Part shown: piece after piece, positions 17,252-25,084 of the stretch
How positions within the stretch are numbered: the stretch's first letter is position 1
Layout: the number at the start of each line of letters is the position of its first letter
Assembly (NCBI GenBank): GCA_031549905.1
Contig: JAVBPC010000024.1
Span: forward strand, 60,271 to 124,270
Length of the DNA stretch: 64,000 nucleotides
Reading direction: 5' to 3'
Source: Avichristensenella sp031549905
Lineage (GTDB): Bacteria > Bacillota > Clostridia > Christensenellales > Aristaeellaceae
Position numbers and translations under genes: made by a program
Notes under the pieces: model-generated
What the model was told of the DNA's origin: nothing
Seen by the model: only the letters and a program-made list of their open reading frames with translations
The model's database searches: none

Positions 17252-18403
17252 CTATGGCTGTTTTTCTATCAGCAGGGTTTCGGTGGTTTCGATGCCGTCG
17301 CGCAGGATGCATACCTCCACAGGGAGGACTTCGGGGAGTTCGTCCAGGGGAAGGGTTTGGCGAAAGATAGGAATCTCCAAAAAATACAGGGCGGGTTGAT
17401 ACATCGCAATGCCGTTTTGCAGCCGGTTGCCTTCGGCGTCATGGAAGTAAAGATGGATATTATCCGTGAGTGGGGTGGGGTACTTTTTCCAGCCTGAAAT
17501 GATTGCCCTTCTGAACGCTGGATCAACATCCAGGTAGGCTATGCAATAGACATTGAGCGGCGTTTTGACCAACCGAACAGTGTTTACCGCAACCAGCCCA
17601 CTTTCCACGCTTTTTGCGCCCGTGTACTCAGCGATCTCCCGCTGTTGATGAATCGGTATGGCTACGGACCTGCGTTCGTATCGAATTTCGTTTTCTTCCA
17701 CAACTACCCCGAATATTTCAACGTCCAGCACCTCCTCTTCCGTTTTCAATTCGCTAGCAAGGACAAAGCCCACCCTGCCATCCGGCAGCGGTGTGAGCCT
17801 CCGTGCAAGGTCAAGCACTCGCCACTTCAATTCTTTCACATAGTCAACGTATGTTTTTTGATCATCTTGTAGCTGCGGATTGTTAAGCTTCCATTCCAGC
17901 AACCCTGCGGAACCCCCATTTGTCTGCCCCTTCGACATCAATTCTATCGCCGCCAACGCGTCCACCCGTCTATACGGCCCGCCTTCCACGGGTAATTCCG
18001 CGTAGCTAGGCAATAGCTTTACGTTTGCATCCAACGAGCGAAAAACGCCCGAAATATACATAAACTCCGTATCCGCCACCGCCTGCGTCACAGTTACTTC
18101 CACGCCGTCCACCTCAAATGTGATAAGAGGCTCATCCTGTGGTGCCAGTAGCGCACGCACATCCGCGGGAAGCGAAAGCGCCAAGTTCTGATCCACATAA
18201 TCCACAAACCCCCACTGCGAAAACACCGCATACGCCGCGCCCACCAGCACCACCATCCCCAGCACCAGCGCCAGCACAACCCCAGCGCCAATCTTTCGTT
18301 TCACAACCCTTTCCTCCTTCGCTTCCAGCAGCGATGACGCCATGCGCCGCCGGAACGATTCGGGCGCCGTGCCAAATGCGTTTCTGTATCCATCACTGCG
18401 CAT
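17252..18403 (-). CDS. Putative membrane anti-sigma factor, cassette 2
   Basis: This protein of about 383 residues has the same plan as the cassette 1 and 3 proteins: the N-terminal motif AFGTAPESFRRR, a charged stretch, one transmembrane helix (about residues 40-61) and a large outer domain. The segment FVDYVDQN just outside the membrane and the segment DAEGNRLQNGIA near the C-terminus are nearly identical in cassette 3, so these two are the closest paralogues. The start at ATG 18403 has GGAGG six bases upstream and overlaps the sigma gene by 11 bases; an ATG 10 codons upstream is less likely. The anti-sigma role is inferred from position and topology. Confidence 0.7.
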   Translation of the reverse strand: MRSDGYRNAFGTAPESFRRRMASSLLEAKEERVVKRKIGAGVVLALVLGMVVLVGAAYAVFSQWGFVDYVDQNLALSLPADVRALLAPQDEPLITFEVDGVEVTVTQAVADTEFMYISGVFRSLDANVKLLPSYAELPVEGGPYRRVDALAAIELMSKGQTNGGSAGLLEWKLNNPQLQDDQKTYVDYVKELKWRVLDLARRLTPLPDGRVGFVLASELKTEEEVLDVEIFGVVVEENEIRYERRSVAIPIHQQREIAEYTGAKSVESGLVAVNTVRLVKTPLNVYCIAYLDVDPAFRRAIISGWKKYPTPLTDNIHLYFHDAEGNRLQNGIAMYQPALYFLEIPIFRQTLPLDELPEVLPVEVCILRDGIETTETLLIEKQP

Positions 18404-18881
18404 GCCCCGCCGCCTCCTCATGTTTGATCTCATCGCGCAATACCTGCCGCGCCCTGGATAGCCTTGACTTCACCGTGCCCACGGGCAGACGCAGCAGCTT
18501 CGCGATGGCAGCAACTTCCATATCTTCCATATAGTACAGCACGGTGGGCAGGCGCAGCTTTTCAGGCAGTGACAGGAACAGATCGTGCAGGCGCGCGTCG
18601 GCGTCATCCGGCGGCACGGCCGTCTCTGGCAGCACGCCCGGAAACACCTCCCGCTTTCGCCCCCGCAGCAGGTTATGGCATTCGTTGATCAGCACGCGGA
18701 TGGCCCATGTTTCCATGTACCGCTCATCCCGAAGCCCCGCGCGCTTTTGCCATACCTTGCGGATGCATTCCTGCACCGCATCCTCACGGTCGCAGGCACG
18801 CTCCGGCAGCAGGCTGTACGATACCCTGTACAGTGTCTGCTCCATGGCCATGATGCGCACCGTCCATTGTTCGTCCGTCAT
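18393..18881 (-). CDS. ECF sigma factor, cassette 2
   Basis: This 162-residue ECF sigma factor has region 2 (TLYRVSYSLLPERACDREDA, METWAIRVLINEC) and region 4 (LPTVLYYMEDMEVAAIAKLL, LPVGTVKSRLSRARQ). It is clearly paralogous to the proteins at 16620-17117 and 20157-20654 over the full length, including the MTDEQWT start and the LPEKLRLP linker-helix boundary. The DNA-reading helix (VGTVKSRLSRARQ) is almost the same in all three, which agrees with the shared promoter motif. The start ATG 18881 follows GGAGG. It is co-translated with the membrane protein downstream. Confidence 0.92.
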   Translation of the reverse strand: MTDEQWTVRIMAMEQTLYRVSYSLLPERACDREDAVQECIRKVWQKRAGLRDERYMETWAIRVLINECHNLLRGRKREVFPGVLPETAVPPDDADARLHDLFLSLPEKLRLPTVLYYMEDMEVAAIAKLLRLPVGTVKSRLSRARQVLRDEIKHEEAAGHAQ

Positions 18882-18900
18882 GGTTGCCTCCGTGCTTTGT

Positions 18901-18945
18901 TTGACCGGTCACCTGTTGGACGGTTTTTAAGTGGTGCCAGGTTCA
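18901..18945 (-). promoter_or_regulatory. ECF-type promoter plus palindrome, cassette 2
   Basis: Minus strand: TGAACC (18940-18945), a 19-base gap, TCCAACAGG (18912-18920), then TGACCGGTCAA (palindromic core GACCGGTC 18903-18910), ending 19 bases before ATG 18881. CGTCC in the -10 area fits a typical ECF promoter. Confidence 0.78.
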
Positions 18946-18983
18946 CTGATATGAAAATGTTTTTCGGGGCGGAAATGGGAAAA

Positions 18984-19005
18984 CCCTCCCCGGGTGTGGG
19001 GAGGG
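18984..19005 (-). terminator. Terminator between sigma cassettes 2 and 3
   Basis: An 8-bp G+C stem (CCCTCCCC with GGGGAGGG) is followed on the minus strand by TTTT. It lies 28 bases past the stop of the cassette 3 membrane protein. Confidence 0.65.
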
Positions 19006-19033
19006 CTGTGCAGATGAACACACCGGCTTCCGC

Positions 19034-20176
19034 TTACTTTTCTATCACCAGGGTTTCAATCGTTTCCACCCCTTCATGCACCACATACACCTTCAGGGTG
19101 AACGCTTCCGGCAACGTCTCCAGCGGCACCGATTGCCAGCAATAAGGCTTATCGTGCGTGTAGTTGCCATAGTGCATGAGCGCCATGCCGTTCTGCAGCC
19201 GGTTCCCCTCCGCATCATACAAAGAGATGAAAAGACTCTCCGTGCGCGGATTAATCATTTTTTGCAATTCATACTTGATTTTCGTCTGAAACACCGGGTC
19301 GATATCCACATTCACAGTGCAGTAAGCATTCAGCGGCGTTTTGATGACTTCGACGGATTTCACCGTAACCAGCCCGCTTTTAATGCTCTTTGATCCGGCG
19401 TACAAAGCGGTTTCCCTTTCGCGGTACACCGGCATGACTGCGGACTCGCGCGCATAGCGTACCTCCTTCCCGTCAACAGTCACCCCGAATATCACAATAT
19501 CCAGCGCTTCCGCTTCCGTTTCCAGGGGGCTGGTGAGGATAAAACCGATGCTTCCATCCGAAAGCGAAACGTATTTCTGCGTTAGCCCCAACTCTCCCGC
19601 CAACCTCTGTACATATGCCGTATGCGTTGTGTATCGGTACCCAAGCTTGGGGTCTTCCAATTTCCACTCAAGCATAGCGGCGGAAATCGGTATGTCGTAT
19701 GCCTTAATTTGCTTTTCGATGGCGGCAACCACGCTCACATACTTATACGGCCCGCCCTCCTCCGGTACCTCGTCGTAACCGTACACCAGCGTTACCGCGG
19801 GGTCGAGCGAACGAAGCACACCCGCGATATACATGTACTCCGTATCGGCGATCGCCTGTGTTACCGTAATTTCCACGCCGTCCGTCTCAAAGGTGAGGCC
19901 CGGATCGTTCGTCTCCATCAGTAATTCCCGCATATCCGATGTGATGTCTATCATCGGGTTCTGGTTTACAAAATCAACAAATCCCCAATCCAGCACCACC
20001 GCATATCCGACGCCGACAAGCAGCACCAGCGCCAACACCTGCGCCAGCACAATCCCCGCGCCAATCTTCCGTTTCACAGCCTTCCCCTCCTTTGCCGTAA
20101 CCAGCGATGCCCGCACGCGCCGCCGAAAGGATTCCGGCGCCCTGCCGAACGCACCGTCAAGTTCTTCCATCCGCAT
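19034..20176 (-). CDS. Putative membrane anti-sigma factor, cassette 3
   Basis: This 380-residue single-pass membrane protein has the N-terminal motif AFGRAPESFRRRV, one helix at about residues 38-59 and an outer domain of about 320 residues. It is closely similar to the cassette 2 protein, for example WGFVDFVNQN, DGVEITVTQAIADTEYMYI, SGLVTVKSVEVIKTPLN and YDAEGNRLQNGMA. The gene overlaps the upstream sigma gene by 20 bases. No zinc-binding anti-sigma motif is present. Duplication with divergence mainly in the outer domain would let each copy answer a different envelope signal; this is inference. Confidence 0.7.
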   Translation of the reverse strand: MRMEELDGAFGRAPESFRRRVRASLVTAKEGKAVKRKIGAGIVLAQVLALVLLVGVGYAVVLDWGFVDFVNQNPMIDITSDMRELLMETNDPGLTFETDGVEITVTQAIADTEYMYIAGVLRSLDPAVTLVYGYDEVPEEGGPYKYVSVVAAIEKQIKAYDIPISAAMLEWKLEDPKLGYRYTTHTAYVQRLAGELGLTQKYVSLSDGSIGFILTSPLETEAEALDIVIFGVTVDGKEVRYARESAVMPVYRERETALYAGSKSIKSGLVTVKSVEVIKTPLNAYCTVNVDIDPVFQTKIKYELQKMINPRTESLFISLYDAEGNRLQNGMALMHYGNYTHDKPYCWQSVPLETLPEAFTLKVYVVHEGVETIETLVIEK

Positions 20177-20654
20177 GCTCCATCGCCTCCTCTTTTTCCA
20201 TTTGGTTTCGCAGCAGCCGTCGCGCCTTGAACAGCCTTGATTTCACCGTGCCCAGCGGCAAGCGCAGCATCGCCGCAACGTCCTTCTGTTCGATGTCTTC
20301 CATGTAATGCAGCACGGCAGGCAAGCGCAGCTTCTCCGGCAGGGACAGCAGCAGGTCGTGCGCGCGCCAGTGGATGTCCTCCGGCGGCACGGCCACCTCA
20401 GGCGGCTGATCCGTCACCACCTCGCGCCGTCGCCTGCGAAGCAGCAGGCGACATTCGTTGATCAGGATGCGGATCATCCACTTTTCAAGCGCGTTTTCAT
20501 CCCGCAGCGCCGTGCGCTTTTGCCATGCCTTTTCAATGGCGGCCTGCACGGCATCCTCGCGGTCGCACGCGCGCAGGGGAAGCAGGCTGTACGACACGCG
20601 GTACAGCGTCTCTTCCATCGCGATGATCCTGTCTGTCCACTGCTCGTCCGTCAT
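20157..20654 (-). CDS. ECF sigma factor, cassette 3
   Basis: This 165-residue ECF sigma factor has region 2 (TLYRVSYSLLPLRACDREDA, LEKWMIRILINEC) and region 4 (LPAVLHYMEDIEQKDVAAML, LPLGTVKSRLFKARR). It is a full-length paralogue of the other two sigma factors of this block. ATG 20654 (MTDEQWT) is preceded by GGAGG. It is the first-transcribed cassette of the array and has its own TGAACC-type promoter 55-60 bases upstream. Overlap with the next gene indicates translational coupling. Confidence 0.92.
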   Translation of the reverse strand: MTDEQWTDRIIAMEETLYRVSYSLLPLRACDREDAVQAAIEKAWQKRTALRDENALEKWMIRILINECRLLLRRRRREVVTDQPPEVAVPPEDIHWRAHDLLLSLPEKLRLPAVLHYMEDIEQKDVAAMLRLPLGTVKSRLFKARRLLRNQMEKEEAMEHADGRT

Positions 20655-20670
20655 GGCTGCCCTCCGTCAT

Positions 20671-20714
20671 TTGACCGGTCACCTACTAGATACGGCAGCT
20701 GTCAAAAAGGTTCA
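20671..20714 (-). promoter_or_regulatory. ECF-type promoter plus palindrome, cassette 3
   Basis: Minus strand: TGAACC (20709-20714), an 18-base gap, TCTAGTAGG, then TGACCGGTCAA (palindromic core 20673-20680), ending 19 bases before ATG 20654. It is the least conserved of the three in the -10 area, but the TGAACC box, the spacing and the palindrome are kept. Confidence 0.75.
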
Positions 20715-20715
20715 C

Positions 20716-20747
20716 AAAAAATGCGCAAGGGGTTTTCCCCTCGCGCA
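20716..20747 (-). terminator. Terminator of the peptide-uptake/araB operon
   Basis: An 11-bp stem (TGCGCGAGGGG with CCCCTTGCGCA, one mismatch region) and a loop of four bases are followed on the minus strand by TTTTTT. It lies 24 bases past the araB stop and directly abuts the sigma cassette 3 promoter. Confidence 0.88.
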
Positions 20748-20771
20748 CAGAATGGTTATCGCATTATTGCC

Positions 20772-22499
20772 TTAACCCAACACTTCGAGCCGGATCGCCT
20801 TCAGCGTTTTGATCGCCGGATCGCCGCCGCGCCCGAACAGGTCATGCAACCTGCGGTACTCGGCAAACAGGCGGTCATACACGGCTGCCCGCGCCGGATC
20901 GGGGCGGTACACCACATCCTTCACGCCGCCCATCTCGCGGGCCGCGTCCTCGATGGTGTCGTAACCGCCGGCAGCCTTGCCGGCCGCCAGCGCGCCAAAC
21001 ATCGCGCTGCCCAGCGCCGGGGTCTGGCTGGACCTGGCAATGCGGATCTCGCGCCGCGTCACATCGGCATAAATCTGCATCAGCATCGGGTTTTTGTCCG
21101 CAATGCCGCCGCAGGCGTACAATTCGTCCACAGCGACGCCGTTTTCGGCAAAGGTATCCACGATCATGCGCGTGCCGTAGGCGGTGGCCTCAATCAGCGC
21201 GCGGTACATCTCTTCCGGCTTGGTTTGCAGCGTCATGCCCATCATCACGCCGGTCAGATTTGTATCCACCAGCACGGAGCGGTTGCCGTTCCACCAGTCC
21301 AGCGCCAGCAGGCCGCTTTCGCCGGGGCGCAGGCGCTGCGCCTTTTCGGTCAGCAGCTGCTGCACGGAAATGCTCTTCTCGCGCGCCTCTTTGGTGTAGG
21401 CTTCCGGCACACAGTTTTCCACAAACCAGGCGAAATGGTCGCCCACGCAGCTCTGGCCCGCTTCATATCCCATGAAGCCCGGAATCACGCCGTCTTCGAC
21501 CACGCCGCACATGCCGGACACAATCTTCTCTTCTGTCCCCAGCAGGATATGGCAGGTGGATGTGCCCATGATCATCAGCAGCCTGCCAGGGTCCGTGATG
21601 CCCGCCGCGGGCAGCGAAACGTGCGCATCCACCGTGGCAACGGATACCGCGATTCCCGCGGGCAGCCCGGTCAGGCTCGCGGCTTCGGGGGTCAGTTCGC
21701 CCGCCTTCGCGCCGATGGGGAGGACATCACTGGAAGGGATTTCTGGCGAAATCCCTCCATGGCGCGATATCTGCGAATTCGCGCCAGCATTCGATAATTT
21801 ATCCTTCACCACCGTCCGCAGCCTGGGGTTCAGCGCCGCGAAGAAGTCTTCGGAAGGATACCCTTCCCGCTTTGACCACATCGCCTTATACCCGGCCATG
21901 CAGGCGTTTCGGGTTTCTTTGCCGCATAGCTGCCAGATCACCCAGTCCCCCGCCTCAATGTACCGGTCGGTGGCGTCGTAAATTTCCGGCGCTTCTTCCA
22001 GCACCTGCCAAATCTTGGGAATCGCCCACTCGGAGGAAATCTTGCCGCCATACCGCGCAAGGAAAGTCTCCCCGCGCTCCGACGCGATGGCATTCAGCCG
22101 GTCAGCCTGCCCCTGCGCGGCATGGTGCTTCCACAGCTTAATGTACGCATGCGGCTCATCCTGATATTCAGGCAGAAAGCACAGCGGCGTTCCATCCTTC
22201 TTTGCGGAGAGCAGCGTGCACGCGGTAAAATCGATGCCGACGCCGATGACATCTTCCGCAGCCACACCCGCCTGGGCCAGCGCGGCAGGAATCGTCTCCC
22301 TGAGGCAGTCCAGATAGTCCTGCGGATGCTGCAGCGCCCAGTCCGCGCCCAACTTCTTGCCGCTGGGCAGGCATTCATCCATCACCTGGTGCGGGTAAGC
22401 CAGCGTTGCCGCGCCCAGCTCGCGCCCGGTACCGATCTCCACCACCAGCGCGCGCGCGGATAGCGTGCCAAAGTCTACGCCAATCGCGTACTTCGCCAT
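20772..22499 (-). CDS. araB: Ribulokinase
   Basis: This 575-residue FGGY-family kinase phosphorylates L-ribulose (and related pentuloses) at the 5-OH with ATP in the L-arabinose pathway. The N-terminal ATPase motif reads IGVDFGTLSARALVV, and GIDFTACTLL, SEWAIPKIWQ and EAGDWVIWQL match ribulokinases rather than xylulo- or glycerol kinases. The C-terminal domain contains ACGGIADKNPMLMQIYADV, the expected ATP-binding region. Length is normal. The ATG follows the dipeptidase stop with no gap (TAAATG). No araA or araD is in the window, and the operon is otherwise for peptide uptake, which is an unexpected partnership. Confidence 0.92.
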   Translation of the reverse strand: MAKYAIGVDFGTLSARALVVEIGTGRELGAATLAYPHQVMDECLPSGKKLGADWALQHPQDYLDCLRETIPAALAQAGVAAEDVIGVGIDFTACTLLSAKKDGTPLCFLPEYQDEPHAYIKLWKHHAAQGQADRLNAIASERGETFLARYGGKISSEWAIPKIWQVLEEAPEIYDATDRYIEAGDWVIWQLCGKETRNACMAGYKAMWSKREGYPSEDFFAALNPRLRTVVKDKLSNAGANSQISRHGGISPEIPSSDVLPIGAKAGELTPEAASLTGLPAGIAVSVATVDAHVSLPAAGITDPGRLLMIMGTSTCHILLGTEEKIVSGMCGVVEDGVIPGFMGYEAGQSCVGDHFAWFVENCVPEAYTKEAREKSISVQQLLTEKAQRLRPGESGLLALDWWNGNRSVLVDTNLTGVMMGMTLQTKPEEMYRALIEATAYGTRMIVDTFAENGVAVDELYACGGIADKNPMLMQIYADVTRREIRIARSSQTPALGSAMFGALAAGKAAGGYDTIEDAAREMGGVKDVVYRPDPARAAVYDRLFAEYRRLHDLFGRGGDPAIKTLKAIRLEVLG

Positions 22500-23432
22500 T
22501 TACTTCGCCTCCAGTCTTTTCATGTAGTTCAGGAAGTTGACCCCCGCGACGCCCTCAATTTCAGCGCGTGTCAGCCCGCGCTTTTCCATCTGCGCGATCA
22601 CGTTCGGCATCTCGCCGGGATGGCCCAGCCCTTCCGGCCATGCGTCAATCCCGTCAAAGTCGCTGCCGAAACCGACGTTCTCGATGCCGCCCAGCTCGCC
22701 CACGCGCACAATGTGGTCGATCAAAGTATCCAGCGTTGCCTTGCCCTGATCGGTCAGGAACGCCGTGTAGAAGTTGATCCCCATCCACCCGCCGCGCGCA
22801 ATCAGCGCCTTGATCTGGTCATCGGTCAGGTTCCTGGTGTGGTTGCGCAGCTTCCGGCAGCACGAGTGGGATGCCATCGGCGCCTTGTCGCTGTGGAAAA
22901 TCAAATCCCAGAATCCGCCCTCGCCCAGGTGGGAAACATCCGCCGCGATGTTCAGGCGGTTCATCTCGCGCACGGCTTCCCAGCCAAAGGGCTTCAGGCC
23001 CTTATGGCCCTGATCGCAGTGCGGATAGGCCATCTCATTTTCGTAATTCCATGTCAGCGCAAGCAGCCGCACGCCTTTCTTGCGATATTCGCGCAGCGCC
23101 TCCAGCGATGTGCCGATCACCTCGCCCCCCTCGATGGAGAGCATGACGCAGTTCTCGCCGGGCTTTACGTCAAACGGGCTGTCCACCTTGCGCACACCGT
23201 TTACGGCAAGGCGCGGCAGCGCGGCCAGCTGCATCTCGGCGGCCTCCTGCGGGGATACGCTGCCCGGCGTGCCGGGTGCCTTCGGCCAGGCAAACAGCGC
23301 GCACACCTGCAGCGATACGCCGCCCGCTTTCAGCCTTTCGGGGGTGATCATGGGGCCGTTTCCCTTGGTGAAGCGGTTTTCCGGGGCAGAGAGCACCATC
23401 AGCGTATCCGCATGCGTATCTGCGATGAACAT
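22500..23432 (-). CDS. Membrane-dipeptidase-type dipeptidase (peptidase family M19)
   Basis: This 310-residue zinc peptidase has the family-M19 metal motif His7-x-Asp9 in DTHADTL, a metal-bridging Glu in SIEGGEVIG, histidines in DVSHLGEGGF and SHSCCRKLRNHTRNL, and the FGSDFDGID segment near the C-terminus. Members hydrolyse dipeptides, including some with a D-residue at the C-terminal position. No signal peptide is visible, so it should act in the cytoplasm, degrading peptides delivered by the Opp transporter encoded just upstream. It lies 20 bases after the small membrane protein gene and abuts araB. Confidence 0.93.
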   Translation of the reverse strand: MFIADTHADTLMVLSAPENRFTKGNGPMITPERLKAGGVSLQVCALFAWPKAPGTPGSVSPQEAAEMQLAALPRLAVNGVRKVDSPFDVKPGENCVMLSIEGGEVIGTSLEALREYRKKGVRLLALTWNYENEMAYPHCDQGHKGLKPFGWEAVREMNRLNIAADVSHLGEGGFWDLIFHSDKAPMASHSCCRKLRNHTRNLTDDQIKALIARGGWMGINFYTAFLTDQGKATLDTLIDHIVRVGELGGIENVGFGSDFDGIDAWPEGLGHPGEMPNVIAQMEKRGLTRAEIEGVAGVNFLNYMKRLEAK

Positions 23433-23452
23433 AACTTATACCCCCATATTGA

Positions 23453-23656
23453 TTAGAGCGCGCCGAATAGCTTCAGCACGCCCAACATTGCAAGTCCAAT
23501 CACCGCGATCACCGGCAGTACCGCAAGGAGGCCCGCGAGGATCATCGCGGGCAGATCACCCTTTTCAAGGCCGTCTACGTTTTTGTAGTGGGCGTCCAAC
23601 TCCTCGCGGGTCTTTTTCTGGCGGCGCAGAGATTCCAGTCTCTCAAAAAATCCCAT
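23453..23656 (-). CDS. Small membrane protein, function unknown
   Basis: This 67-residue protein has a charged N-terminal half (MGFFERLESLRRQKKTREEL) and one strongly hydrophobic helix (about residues 37-60). It lies 9 bases after oppF and 20 bases before the dipeptidase gene, in the same direction and codon style, so it is very likely translated. GAGG precedes its ATG at a usable distance. I do not recognise a family. Its place between the ATPase and dipeptidase genes suggests an accessory role at the transporter, but nothing in the sequence proves it. Confidence 0.65.
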   Translation of the reverse strand: MGFFERLESLRRQKKTREELDAHYKNVDGLEKGDLPAMILAGLLAVLPVIAVIGLAMLGVLKLFGAL

Positions 23657-23665
23657 GGTTAAGCC

Positions 23666-25084
23666 TCAATCCTTTTTTGCCAGCGGATAATGGCACGCAA
23701 CAAAGTGCTCCGGCCGGATTTCACGCCACTGGGGGTACTCCTGCTTGCACAGGTCCGTTGCGTAACGGCAGCGGGTGTGGAATTTGCAGCCGGACGGCGG
23801 CCTGATGGGGCTTGGAATATCGCCCTCCAGCACCTGCAGTTCCTTGTTGGATGTCTCCTCCGTCGTCGGGATCGCTTCCAGCAGCGCCTCGGTGTACGGG
23901 TGCAGCGGCTCAACGTAGATGTCATGCGAATTGCCAAGCTCAATGATGTTGCCCAGGTACATCACGCCCACGCGGTCGCTGATGAACTTGACGGTGCTCA
24001 AATCGTGCGAAATGAACATATACGTCAGGTTGCTCTGCTCTTTCATGTCGATCAGCAGGTTGATGATCTGCGACTGGATCGATACATCCAGCGCGGAAAC
24101 CGCCTCATCGCACACCACAAACGACGGGTTCAGCGCAAGCGCGCGGGCAATGCCGATGCGCTGCCTCTGGCCGCCGGAGAACTGGTGCGGGTAGCGGTGC
24201 AGCATGTAGTTTTGCAGGCCGCAGTCATCCATGACCTTCAGCGTGTACTTTTCCAATGCTTCGTCGCCGGAGGCAAACACGCCGTGCGCCACCAGCGCCT
24301 CGCTGATCAGGTTGCCCACGGTCAGGCGCGGGTTCAGCGATGAATACGGGTCTTGGAACACGATCTGCAGGCGGCGGCGCAGCTTCCGCATCTCTTCGCC
24401 GTTTAGGCGCGACAGGTCCACGCCGTTATCGCGCAGCGCGTCCAACTTGGCATACCCGTCACGGCTTTTGATGAGGTTCCGCTCCTGGTCGATCTTGCCC
24501 TGGCAGTGCTCGCCATCCTTGCGGGCGGCGGCCACGGCGTCTTCCAGCTTTTTCAGCTGCTTTTCATGCTTCTCTGTCTTTTCTTCCGGGGTCAGCGCAC
24601 TCAGCATGAAGGTATACAGTTCCAGCGCTTCAATCGCCTTCTCCAGCTTCGCGATGCTGGAAAACCGCTCCAGCAGGATATCGCGCACGCCCGCCAGGTT
24701 GCTGGAAAGCAGCAGCCCGCCTGCGATATGCACGGTGCCCATATGCTCGTCGATCAGCGTTTCCACGCTCTTGTCCTTGAGCGAGGGGATCTTCTGAATC
24801 GTCCCCTTCACATAAGCGGGGGCGTAATCATCCAGCGTCACGCCGTAGTAGAAAATCTTGCCGGAAGTGGGCGTATACAGCTGCAGGATCACGCGGCCCA
24901 GCGTAGACTTTCCGCAGCCGGACTCACCGACCAGGCCAAGGGTTTCCCCTTCATAGATGTCGATCGTCACGCCGTCCACGGCCTTGACAGCAAGCTGCTC
25001 CTTTTGAAAGACGGTCTCTTTCTTGATCGGGAAATGCATCTTTACGTTATTTAGGCGCATCAGCACGCGTTTGTTTTCAGCCAT
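23666..25084 (-). CDS. oppF: Oligopeptide ABC transporter ATP-binding protein (OppF type) with large insertion
   Basis: This ATPase of about 472 residues provides half of the ATP-hydrolysing engine of the peptide importer. The Walker A motif GESGCGKST is at 53-61, the Q-loop in QIVFQDPYSSLNP at Gln244, the signature FSGGQRQRIGIARAL and Walker B FVVCDEAVSALD follow, and the C-terminal oligopeptide extension contains GCKFHTRCRYATDLC (a four-Cys motif typical of this group). Normal OppF has about 320-330 residues; here about 140 residues rich in charged helices (about 88-225) separate Walker A from the Q-loop. The start at ATG 25084 overlaps the oppD stop. The insertion does not disrupt any motif. 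Confidence 0.93.
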   Translation of the reverse strand: MAENKRVLMRLNNVKMHFPIKKETVFQKEQLAVKAVDGVTIDIYEGETLGLVGESGCGKSTLGRVILQLYTPTSGKIFYYGVTLDDYAPAYVKGTIQKIPSLKDKSVETLIDEHMGTVHIAGGLLLSSNLAGVRDILLERFSSIAKLEKAIEALELYTFMLSALTPEEKTEKHEKQLKKLEDAVAAARKDGEHCQGKIDQERNLIKSRDGYAKLDALRDNGVDLSRLNGEEMRKLRRRLQIVFQDPYSSLNPRLTVGNLISEALVAHGVFASGDEALEKYTLKVMDDCGLQNYMLHRYPHQFSGGQRQRIGIARALALNPSFVVCDEAVSALDVSIQSQIINLLIDMKEQSNLTYMFISHDLSTVKFISDRVGVMYLGNIIELGNSHDIYVEPLHPYTEALLEAIPTTEETSNKELQVLEGDIPSPIRPPSGCKFHTRCRYATDLCKQEYPQWREIRPEHFVACHYPLAKKD

